DNA of 7,157 bases from PXRE01 sp964435625 (GTDB lineage Archaea; Halobacteriota; Halobacteria; Halobacteriales; PXRE01), in the NCBI GenBank assembly GCA_964435625.1, contig CAYTAG010000182.1:1-7157 (forward strand), given 5' to 3'. The notes beneath the pieces were generated by a model. The model searched no databases and was not told the origin of the DNA. It saw only the letters and a list, made by a program, of their open reading frames with translations. This document shows positions 1 through 5,374 of this stretch, piece after piece (within the stretch, counting starts at the first letter, position 1; every line of letters begins with the position of its first letter). The translations under genes were made by a program, and so were the position numbers.

Positions 1-391
1 CGTCGTCCGGATCGAGGGGTTCACCCCACGGCGCGTCGACTTTCGCCACCTCGCCGCCCGCCCGCTCGGCCATGCTCTCCATGCGGCCGCCGAAGTAGCC
101 GTTCGTCGGGACGAGGACGGTGTCGCCCGGTTCCACCAGGTTGGCGAACGCGGCCTCCATCGCGGCCGACCCCGTGCCCGAGACGGGGATGGTCCACTCG
201 TTGTCCGTCCGGAAGGTGTACCGGAGCAACTCCTGGGTCTCGTCCATAATCTCGACGAACGAGGGGTCCAGATGGCCGACCAGCGGGGTGCTCATGGCCC
301 GGAGCACGCGCGGGTGGACGTCACTCGGGCCAGGGCCCATCAGCGTCCTGTCCGGCGGCGTCAGTTCGCCGACGTCTGGTGCGTCGCTCAT
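1..391 (-). CDS. Class V aminotransferase (alanine-glyoxylate / serine-pyruvate type), N-terminal part
   Basis: A PLP-dependent fold-type I aminotransferase, expected to move an amino group between small amino acids and 2-oxo acids such as glyoxylate or pyruvate in the cytoplasm. The ATG is at 391-389 and the 130 residues seen begin MSDAPDVGEL. Family marks are visible: PGPSDVHPRVL (residues 20-30), GHLDPSF (40-45), SGTGSAAMEA (71-80), which in this family helps hold the PLP phosphate, and GYFGGRM (98-104). The frame stays open to the window edge, so the PLP lysine and C-terminal domain lie outside; a full protein would be roughly 350-390 residues. The start is supported by a TATA-like element 28 nt upstream, which fits a leaderless mRNA. 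The gene is divergent from hyuB across a long repeat-filled spacer. The family call is firm. The actual substrate pair is not visible, and related class V enzymes (serine-glyoxylate or phosphoserine aminotransferase) cannot be ruled out from this part. Confidence 0.88.
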   Translation of the reverse strand, partial: MSDAPDVGELTPPDRTLMGPGPSDVHPRVLRAMSTPLVGHLDPSFVEIMDETQELLRYTFRTDNEWTIPVSGTGSAAMEAAFANLVEPGDTVLVPTNGYFGGRMESMAERAGGEVAKVDAPWGEPLDPDD

Positions 392-411
392 GGCCGTGGG
401 TTCCGCGCGCT

Positions 412-440
412 GGTGGATAAAGTTACGCGCTTCGGAAGCG
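412..440 (-). promoter_or_regulatory. Promoter of the aminotransferase gene with adjacent inverted repeat
   Basis: On the minus strand TTTATC (421-416) lies about 28 nt before the ATG at 391, the spacing expected when transcription starts at or next to the start codon. Directly upstream, in the BRE position, is a perfect 6-bp inverted repeat with one central base, CGCTTC-G-GAAGCG (428-440). It could be an operator, or simply part of the factor B recognition region. The TATA call rests on sequence and spacing; the operator role is inference. Confidence 0.5.
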
Positions 441-464
441 GTCGGACTCGATATTGGGGGGTGC

Positions 465-491
465 TCGGTCGGACGGTGTCGGTCAGACGGT
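465..491. repeat. Short tandem direct repeat, 13 bp, 14-bp period
   Basis: TCGGTCGGACGGT (465-477) is followed by TCGGTCAGACGGT (479-491), differing at one base. The pair lies between the aminotransferase promoter and the outermost copy of the large repeat array. It could be a pair of regulator half-sites or a trace of slippage; nothing in the sequence decides between these. Confidence 0.5.
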
Positions 492-506
492 TTCTCGGCC
501 GGTACC

Positions 507-578
507 ACGTAGAAAGCCCCCGGGTCACTCCGCTTGCTTGGCCACTGTCTCATCTGCCACTACGTAGAAAGCCCCCGG
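507..578 (+). repeat. Tandem repeat end, left side (two copies, 55-bp period)
   Basis: The 17-nt string ACGTAGAAAGCCCCCGG occurs identically at 507-523 and 562-578. The second copy is the outer end of repeat copy A; the first stands alone 55 bp further out, separated by 38 nt of partly related sequence. The inverted counterpart of this arrangement is found on the right side of the region, so the outer and inner ends are nested symmetrically. Confidence 0.8.
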
Positions 579-734
579 CGGGCTTCGGTCGCGCGCCTCG
601 CTGCGCGCTTCCTTCAGTCGCTCGCTCCGCTCGCTCGTTCAGTCCAGTGCTTACGTCGTCGGGCTTCCCGAAGCCCGCCGGCCCCTTTCATTCCCACCCG
701 ACAGCTCGGCCAAACCACCAGCCTCCCCAACCGA
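563..734 (+). repeat. Structured intergenic repeat, copy A
   Basis: Copy A of a ~165-nt repeat whose inverted partner is at 1050-1210. Fold plan: GAAAG (567-571) pairs with CTTTC (685-689); a symmetric CCC/CCC internal loop (572-574, 682-684) follows; then CCGGCGGGCTTC (575-586) pairs perfectly with GAAGCCCGCCGG (670-681). The 83 nt between contain CGCCTCGCTGCGC (595-607) and GTGCTTACGTCGTCGG (648-663), shared with copy B. After the stem come TCCCACCC (691-698) and CCTCCCCAACCGA (722-734), also shared. A competing local hairpin exists: CGGGCTTC (660-667) with GAAGCCCG (670-677). The function is unknown: it may be a structured RNA, or the hairpin of a non-autonomous mobile element. Confidence 0.8.
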
Positions 735-774
735 TTCTCTCGTTCGTGCCAGGGGCGCTCACTCGCTCATCCAC

Positions 775-794
775 CGTCAGAGCAAGCTCTGACG
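775..794. repeat. Perfect 9-bp hairpin
   Basis: CGTCAGAGC (775-783) and GCTCTGACG (786-794) are exact reverse complements separated by AA. As RNA this gives an 8-bp stem closed by a CAAG tetraloop. It sits in the central part of the element between copies A and B. No T-run follows, so a terminator role is not supported. Confidence 0.7.
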
Positions 795-852
795 AGCCCC
801 GTTCGCACGCTCACGGGGACCTCGCGCGGTGTCGGCGCGGCACGGAGGCCGC

Positions 853-960
853 GCCAGCGCGCGCCACCGCGCCGGTTGCTCAGGACCACCTCTAGCGGAT
901 ATATGAACATATGTACATATAATCATATAATCCCGGCCAACCGCCACGGCGCGCGCTGGC
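853..960. repeat. Perfect 13-bp inverted repeat enclosing the AT-rich island
   Basis: GCCAGCGCGCGCC (853-865) is the exact reverse complement of GGCGCGCGCTGGC (948-960). Inside it CGGTTG (873-878) pairs with CAACCG (938-943), so the helix continues after an internal loop. The enclosed 60-nt loop is centred on the AT-rich 8-bp repeat at 900-931. The arrangement resembles a cruciform with an easily melted tip, or a stem-loop RNA with an AU-rich apical part. Confidence 0.7.
900..931. repeat. AT-rich island of four phased 8-bp units
   Basis: TATATGAA, CATATGTA, CATATAAT, CATATAAT follow one another at 900, 908, 916 and 924; the last two are identical. The island also holds the 12-bp perfect palindrome ATATGTACATAT (909-920). 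It is a sharp drop in GC content within a very GC-rich region. It could serve as TATA sequence for transcription of one or both repeat arms, as a DNA-unwinding site, or as a binding site for a protein reading an 8-bp period. None of these is proven. Confidence 0.65.
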
Positions 961-986
961 TCGCGTGTCGCCCCTGGCGACCGCGA
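961..986. repeat. Hairpin, 11 paired bases with one bulge
   Basis: TCGCG (961-965) pairs with CGCGA (982-986), T966 is bulged, and GTCGCC (967-972) pairs with GGCGAC (976-981) around a CCT loop. It directly follows the right arm of the 13-bp inverted repeat. No T-tract follows on either side, so its role is unknown. Confidence 0.6.
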
Positions 987-1049
987 GCCTCTAAGCGCGC
1001 GAGGGATGAGTAACGGAAGGAGCGCCGCAGGCGCGACTGAGTAACGCAG

Positions 1050-1210
1050 TCGGTTGGGGAGGCGTGTGGTTGCGGCTTGCGGGGTGGGACTGAAAGGGGC
1101 CGCGCGCTGGACGAAGGCCGACGACGTAAGCACCGCAGAAGCGACTGAGTGCAACGAAGGAGCGCCGAGGAGCGCAGCGAGGCGCCCGAGTCCAGCGCGC
1201 GGGGGCTTTC
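1050..1210 (-). repeat. Structured intergenic repeat, copy B (inverted)
   Basis: Inverted partner of copy A. On the plus strand GAAAG (1092-1096) pairs with CTTTC (1206-1210), GGG faces GGG (1097-1099, 1203-1205), and CCGCGCGCTGGAC (1100-1112) pairs perfectly with GTCCAGCGCGCGG (1190-1202). The helix plan is identical to copy A, but the inner 12-13 bp helix differs from copy A after its first three bases while remaining perfectly complementary. The 77 nt inside hold the shared blocks CCGACGACGTAAGCAC (1118-1133) and GCGCAGCGAGGCG (1171-1183). TCGGTTGGGGAGG (1050-1062) is the other conserved end. A small extra hairpin, CGACTG/CAGTCG (1034-1039, 1047-1052), overlaps this end. Confidence 0.8.
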
Positions 1211-1300
1211 TGCGCGTTGCCGGCCAAAGTACCGTCTACGGAGAGCGCGCGGGGGCTTTCCGGGCGGTATTGACCAAGATACCGTCTACGGAGAGCACGC
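1194..1300 (-). repeat. Tandem repeat end, right side (50-bp period)
   Basis: The 17-nt string AGCGCGCGGGGGCTTTC occurs identically at 1194-1210 and 1244-1260, exactly 50 bp apart. ACCGTCTACGGAGAGC occurs at 1231-1246 and again at 1281-1296, also 50 bp apart. The unit is therefore duplicated in tandem outside copy B, with a decayed third end at 1297-1310. The core CCGT-CT-ACGG is itself a short palindrome. Together with the 55-bp repeat on the left this gives nested, inverted ends. Confidence 0.8.
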
Positions 1301-1339
1301 GAAAACCCAGGTACCAGAACCCCACACGTAGCCGGCGAC

Positions 1340-1358
1340 CGGGGATTTATGGCCGGCC
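1340..1358 (+). promoter_or_regulatory. Promoter of hyuBA with palindrome beside the TATA element
   Basis: ATTTATGG (1345-1352) is a TATA-like element 27-28 nt before the hyuB ATG at 1375, so transcription should begin at or next to the start codon (leaderless mRNA). The 8-bp palindrome GGCCGGCC (1351-1358) overlaps its downstream edge, where a bound repressor would block initiation. The promoter call rests on position and sequence; the operator idea is inference. Confidence 0.5.
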
Positions 1359-1374
1359 CAACCGACCGACGGGT

Positions 1375-3129
1375 ATGGTATCTCCGGGCGAACGGGAGGT
1401 GTTCCGGCACGCCCTCGAAGGCGTCGTCGAGGAGATGGGCCTGACCCTCCAGCGGACGGCCTACTCCACGAACATCAAGATCAGGCGGGACCACACCTGC
1501 GCGCTGTTCGACAGCGAGTTGCGCCACGTCGCCCAGCACGACATCGCCCCCCAGCACATCGGGTCGCTGGTCTCGGTCGTGCCCCGGAACGTGCGGGACA
1601 AACTGGACGACCTCGAACCCGGCGACGGCTTCCTCGTCAACGACCCCTACCGCGGCGCGGTCCACCTGCCGGACGTGATGCTCATCTCGCCGCTGTTCCA
1701 CGACGGCGAACTCGTGGGCGTCGCGGCCAACTCCGCCCACCACGTCGACGTCGGCGGCGGGACCCCCGGCGGCATCCCGACCGACAGCACCGACCTGTAC
1801 GGGGAGGGCATCGTCATCCCGATGACGAAAGCGGTCGAGGACTGGGAGTACGACGAGGCGGTCCTGGGCCTGCTCCAGCGCAACGTCCGCGACGCCGAGA
1901 TGCGCCTGGGCGACTACCGCGCCCAACTGGGGGCCAACCGCATCGGCGAGCAGCGCTACGGCGACCTGATCGAGGAGTACGGCGCCGACGAAATCCAGGA
2001 CTACCTCGACGACCTGCTGGACTACACCGAGCGGCGGGTCCGGGCCGAAATCGCGGACCTGCCCGACGGCACCTACGAGGCCGAGGACTACATGGACGGC
2101 GACGGCGTCGTCGACGAACCGGTCCCGCTCCGGATGGCGATCACCGTCGACGGCGACGAGATGACCGTCGACTTCACCGGCACCGCCGAGCAGAACGAGG
2201 GGCCGCTCAACTGCACTCCCGCGATGGTCTTCTCGGGGACGATGAGCGTCGTCATGGCGCTGGTCGGCGCCGACCTCCCGAAGAACGACGGCTTCTACCG
2301 TCCTTTCGAGTTCGTCACCCCGGAGGGCACGATGGTCAACCCGCGGCCCCAGGCCCCCGTCGCGGCCGGATGGGAGATTCCGATGCGGGCGGGCGAACTC
2401 GCCACGTTGGCGATGGCCGAGGCCCTCCCCGACGAGACCATCGCCGCCTCGAAGGGCATCGTCTGCAACGTCGCCTACGGCGGCGAGGACCCCCGCGATG
2501 GGGACGAATACGTCTACTACGAGACGGTCGCCGGCGGCTACGGCGCCCGCAAGGAGAAAGACGGCATGGAGGCCGTCCAGACGCACTTCCAGAACACGGC
2601 CAACAGCCCCATCGAGGAACTGGAACGCGAGGTTCCGCTGTACGTCCGCCGGTACGAACTGATCCGCGACTCGGCGGGTGCCGGCCGGAGCAGGGGCGGC
2701 CTGGGCGTCCGCCGGGACGTGGAGTTCTACGACCACAGCGCCAGTTTCTCGGTCCTCTCCGAACGCGCCAAATCCGAGCCGTGGGGGCTGTTCGGCGGCA
2801 AGAGCGCCCGCCCCGCGAGGTACCTGCTGAACCCCGACGCCGACGACGAGCGGGACCTCGGGTCGAAGTCGACGACCAAACTCGCGCCGGGCGACGTCGC
2901 CAGCGTCCAGACGCCGGGCGGCGGCGGCTACGGCGACCCGCTGGAGCGGCCCCCGGAGAAGGTCCTCGAAGACGTCCGCGACGACAAGGTGTCGGTCGCC
3001 GCGGCCCGCGAGGAGTACGGCGTCGTGATCGAAGACGGCGAGGTGGACGAGACCGCGACGAGGGAGCGGCGCGAGGAAATCCGCGAGCGCCGGGCCGCGA
3101 CGACGCCCGGCGAGGAGGGCGACGTGTGA
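1375..3129 (+). CDS. hyuB: Hydantoinase B / oxoprolinase family protein (HyuB)
   Basis: Subunit B of an ATP-dependent hydantoinase/5-oxoprolinase/acetone-carboxylase-type enzyme, 584 residues, close to the family's usual 520-600. The N-terminal stretch matches the family pattern: EGVVEEMGLTLQRTAYSTNI (residues 15-34), RRDHTCALFD (37-46), AQHDIAPQHIGS (53-64). The core NDPYRGAVHLPDVML (89-103) and HHVDVGGGTPGG (122-133) carries the conserved His and Asp residues thought to form the metal-dependent active site (H97, D100, H123, D125 are candidates). GAGRSRGGLGVRRDVEF (435-451) and TPGGGGYGDPLERP (513-526) are the typical C-terminal marks. The frame is open upstream to 1054, but that part lies in the repeat array. 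ATG 1375 is chosen for its TATA spacing and family alignment. It pairs with HyuA, encoded immediately downstream with overlap. The substrate (hydantoin, 5-oxoproline, N-methylhydantoin or a ketone) cannot be read from the sequence. Confidence 0.93.
   Translation: MVSPGEREVFRHALEGVVEEMGLTLQRTAYSTNIKIRRDHTCALFDSELRHVAQHDIAPQHIGSLVSVVPRNVRDKLDDLEPGDGFLVNDPYRGAVHLPDVMLISPLFHDGELVGVAANSAHHVDVGGGTPGGIPTDSTDLYGEGIVIPMTKAVEDWEYDEAVLGLLQRNVRDAEMRLGDYRAQLGANRIGEQRYGDLIEEYGADEIQDYLDDLLDYTERRVRAEIADLPDGTYEAEDYMDGDGVVDEPVPLRMAITVDGDEMTVDFTGTAEQNEGPLNCTPAMVFSGTMSVVMALVGADLPKNDGFYRPFEFVTPEGTMVNPRPQAPVAAGWEIPMRAGELATLAMAEALPDETIAASKGIVCNVAYGGEDPRDGDEYVYYETVAGGYGARKEKDGMEAVQTHFQNTANSPIEELEREVPLYVRRYELIRDSAGAGRSRGGLGVRRDVEFYDHSASFSVLSERAKSEPWGLFGGKSARPARYLLNPDADDERDLGSKSTTKLAPGDVASVQTPGGGGYGDPLERPPEKVLEDVRDDKVSVAAAREEYGVVIEDGEVDETATRERREEIRERRAATTPGEEGDV
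3114..3119 (+). promoter_or_regulatory. Ribosome binding site deciding the hyuA GTG start
   Basis: GGAGGG inside the last codons of hyuB lies 7 nt (counted from GGAGG) before GTG 3126. It is a good match to the archaeal anti-Shine-Dalgarno sequence. With the GTGA stop-start overlap it fixes the start of hyuA and points to translational coupling. Confidence 0.7.
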
Positions 3130-5162
3130 CCGTCCGCATCGGCGTCGACACGGGCGGGACGTTCACCGACGTCGTGCTGTACGACCGCGAGACGGGCGAG
3201 GTCACGGTCACCAAGACGCCGTCGACGCCCCCGGACTTCGACGAGGGCGTCCTCTCGGGCATCGACGCCATCCTCGAGGAGGCGGCCGTCGACCCCGGCG
3301 AGGTCGAGTTCCTCGGCCACGGGACGACCGTCGGGACCAACGCCGTCCTCGAAGCCGAGATGCCGCTCCTGGGGCTGATCACCAACGAGGGACTGCGCGA
3401 CGTCCTCGAAATCGGTGACCAGACGCGCCCCGAATTGTACAACCTCCAGACCGAGAAGCCGCCGGCGCTGATCCCCCGGCGCCACCGCAAGGGGGTCCCG
3501 GGGCGCCTGGACTCGGAGGGCAACGTGGTCGACCAGCTGGACGAGGCGGCCGTCCGGGAGGCCGCCCGGGACCTGGAAGCCGCTGGCGTCGAATCGGTCG
3601 TCGTCTCGATGCTGTTCTCGTACCTGAACCCCGAGCACGAGCGGAGGGTGGCCGAGATCGTCGCCGAGGAGACCGACCTCGACTGCGCGCGCTCGTCGGC
3701 GGTCCACCCCGAGATCCGGGAGTACGACCGGACGATCACCACCGTGCTGAACGAGGCGGTCAAAACGACCGTGCAGGACTACCTCGCCCGCCTGGAGGAC
3801 GGCGTGGCGGCCCGGGACCTCGCGGTCCCGCTGAACGTCATGCACTCCGGCGGCGGCGTCTTCGGGACGCGGCAGGCCACCCGGTACGCCATCCGGACGG
3901 TGCTGTCGGGGCCGGCCGCGGGCGCCGTTGCCACCCGCGAGGTGAGCGTCGCGGAGGGGTTCCCCGACGCCATCGGCATCGACATGGGCGGGACCAGCGC
4001 GGACGTCAGCATCGTCCGCGACGGCGAGGTCGTCCGCTCGACGGAGGGCGAGATCGCGGACCTCCCGATCAACACCCCGATGATCGACCTCAACACGGTC
4101 GGCGCCGGCGGCGGGTCCATCGCCTGGATCGACGCGGGCGGCGGGTTGCGGGTCGGTCCCGAGAGCGCCGGCGCCGACCCCGGACCCATCTGTTACGACC
4201 GCGGCGGCGGGCGACCGACCGTCACGGACGCGAACCTGCTGCTCGGCCGGGTCAGCCCCGGGAACTTCCTCGGCGGGGAGATGGACCTCGCGGTCGAGGA
4301 GACCCGCGAAATCTTCCGCGAGGAGATCGCCGAACCCCTCGGCCAGAGCGTCGAGGAGGCGGCGCTGTCGGTGGTCGAGGTCGCCAACGCTAGCCTCGCC
4401 CGGGAGATCCGCCGGGTGACGGTCGAGCGCGGCCACGACCCCGCCGACTTCGCGCTGGTGGCGTTCGGCGGTGCCGGCCCGATGCAGGCGCCCGCAATCG
4501 CCGGCGACGTGGACGTGGACGCAACCATCGTCCCGCGCAACCCCGGCGTCTTCTCGGCGCGTGGTCTCCTGCTGGCGGACGTCCGCATCGACGAGTCGCG
4601 GGCCTACGGGGCCGACGACCCCGACCCGGACGCACTCGCCGAGGGGTTCGACGACCTGGCGGCGACCCTCGATTCGCGGTTCGACGAGCAGGGCGTCGAC
4701 CGCGGGGCGGTCACCGTCGAGCGGCGCCTGGACCTGCGCTACGAGGGCCAGGCCTACGAGATCACCGTCGACTTCCCGGAAGGCGAGGTCGACGGGGCGG
4801 CACTGTCGACGGCGATCCAGCGGTTCCACGACGCTCACGAGCGGCGGTACGGCCACGCCATGCCCGACGAACCGGTGGAGGTCGTGACCCTGCGGGCGAG
4901 CGGCCTGGTGCCGACGCCCGCCATCGAGGACGCGCTGGCCGCCGCCGACGAACGTGTCCGTCGCGGGAGCCGGGAGGTCTACTTCGAGGGCGGGTACCGC
5001 GAGACGGACGTCTACCGGCGGGACGCGCTCGCGCCGGGCCGGACGCTTGCCGGCCCAGCCATCCTGGGGGGCGAGGGGTCGACGGCGGTCGTCCCGCCGG
5101 CGACGACGGCGACCGTCACCGACCGCGGCAACGTAGTCGTCACCGCGGACGACCGGCGGTAG
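3126..5162 (+). CDS. hyuA: Hydantoinase A / oxoprolinase family protein (HyuA)
   Basis: ATP-binding subunit of the HyuAB enzyme, 678 residues, matching the family's usual 650-700. The actin-like (ASKHA) signature is complete: phosphate-1 loop VRIGVDTGGTFTD (residues 3-15), GHGTTVGTNAVLE (64-76), RTVLSGPAAGAVA (257-269), phosphate-2 loop GIDMGGTSADVSIV (284-297), GAGGGSIAWID (326-336), RVGPESAGADPGP (342-354), and the adenosine motif AFGGAGPMQAPA (446-457). Order: Hydant_A_N (about 3-185), Hydantoinase_A (about 200-490), C-terminal domain (about 500-678). ATP is expected to activate substrate oxygen for ring opening or carboxylation with HyuB. The start is GTG, overlapping the hyuB stop as GTGA and preceded by GGAGGG; the open frame continues further upstream but only as a shadow inside hyuB. 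The gene order is B then A. No hydantoin racemase, carbamoylase or transporter is in the window, so substrate and physiological role stay open. Confidence 0.94.
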   Translation: MTVRIGVDTGGTFTDVVLYDRETGEVTVTKTPSTPPDFDEGVLSGIDAILEEAAVDPGEVEFLGHGTTVGTNAVLEAEMPLLGLITNEGLRDVLEIGDQTRPELYNLQTEKPPALIPRRHRKGVPGRLDSEGNVVDQLDEAAVREAARDLEAAGVESVVVSMLFSYLNPEHERRVAEIVAEETDLDCARSSAVHPEIREYDRTITTVLNEAVKTTVQDYLARLEDGVAARDLAVPLNVMHSGGGVFGTRQATRYAIRTVLSGPAAGAVATREVSVAEGFPDAIGIDMGGTSADVSIVRDGEVVRSTEGEIADLPINTPMIDLNTVGAGGGSIAWIDAGGGLRVGPESAGADPGPICYDRGGGRPTVTDANLLLGRVSPGNFLGGEMDLAVEETREIFREEIAEPLGQSVEEAALSVVEVANASLAREIRRVTVERGHDPADFALVAFGGAGPMQAPAIAGDVDVDATIVPRNPGVFSARGLLLADVRIDESRAYGADDPDPDALAEGFDDLAATLDSRFDEQGVDRGAVTVERRLDLRYEGQAYEITVDFPEGEVDGAALSTAIQRFHDAHERRYGHAMPDEPVEVVTLRASGLVPTPAIEDALAAADERVRRGSREVYFEGGYRETDVYRRDALAPGRTLAGPAILGGEGSTAVVPPATTATVTDRGNVVVTADDRR

Positions 5163-5374
5163 GGGACGCTTACCCGGACGCCGACGGAGATCGGTCGGTT
5201 CGCCCGGACGGCCGTTCGCCGCCGGGAGTGCCGCTATCCCGGGGAACGAACCTCGACGCGAAACGTGGCTCCCTCCTGACGGATAAAGCTTTGTCAGACG
5301 GATGTAATTTTCTCGACGGGAACGCGCGAAATGGCGGAAAGGTTTTTTCGTGGCGTCGTCAAACAGGGTAAGCA
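5163..5374. other. Spacer between hyuA and the filament ATPase gene
   Basis: This 212-nt non-coding gap contains a CCCGGACG direct repeat (5173-5180, 5203-5210), an 8-bp palindrome AAAGCTTT (5285-5292), and AATTTT (5306-5311). The last, and the T6 run at 5343-5348, could each help end hyuBA transcription, since archaeal termination favours oligo-T runs, but there is no clear intrinsic terminator hairpin. No small gene is supported. Confidence 0.5.
5336..5349 (+). promoter_or_regulatory. Promoter of the filament ATPase gene
   Basis: GGAAAGG followed by TTTTTT (5343-5348) resembles a BRE plus TATA element 29 nt before ATG 5375. This predicts a transcription start near 5371 and a leader of only a few bases, in line with the lack of a good ribosome binding site (only AGGGTA precedes the ATG). 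The run of six T is not an ideal haloarchaeal TATA box, so the call is moderate. Confidence 0.45.

Larger units (their letters stand above)
392..1374. other. Long intergenic region between divergent genes, filled by a composite repeat element
   Basis: No convincing gene lies in these 983 nt. The open frames present encode Arg/Ala/Ser/Pro-rich peptides of low complexity, lack the acidic composition of the neighbouring proteins, and coincide with repeats and hairpins. The content in order is: aminotransferase promoter (412-440), a 13-bp direct repeat (465-491), tandem repeat ends (507-578), inverted repeat copy A (563-734), hairpins, an AT-rich island (900-931) inside a 13-bp inverted repeat, another hairpin (961-986), copy B (1050-1210), tandem repeat ends (1194-1300), and the hyuB promoter (1340-1352). 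Sequences like the GTGCTTACGTCGTCGG and CCTCCCCAACCGA blocks are, from memory, widespread between genes in haloarchaeal genomes; this was not checked here. Confidence 0.8.

Noticed and set aside
272..1154. Several Arg/Ser/Ala-rich open frames within the repeat region, both strands
   Set aside because: They coincide with the inverted repeats and hairpins, lack haloarchaeal acidic composition and have no supporting promoter or ribosome site.
507..1300. Possible CRISPR array from repeats spaced 50-55 bp
   Set aside because: Only two clear units per side, in opposite orientation, with spacers that are themselves partly similar, and no cas genes.
1054..1374. A 107-residue N-terminal extension of HyuB from an upstream ATG
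   Set aside because: This part translates the repeat array, is basic rather than acidic, and the TATA element plus family alignment place the start at 1375.
991..2736. Long minus-strand open frame of 581 codons across the spacer and hyuB
   Set aside because: It is an antisense shadow of hyuB with Val/Asp/Arg-rich low-complexity translation, caused by high GC at third codon positions. It shows no recognisable domain.
5343..5348. T6 run as an intrinsic terminator of hyuBA
   Set aside because: No stable hairpin directly precedes it and its distance to ATG 5375 fits a TATA element better; a double role remains possible but unsupported.
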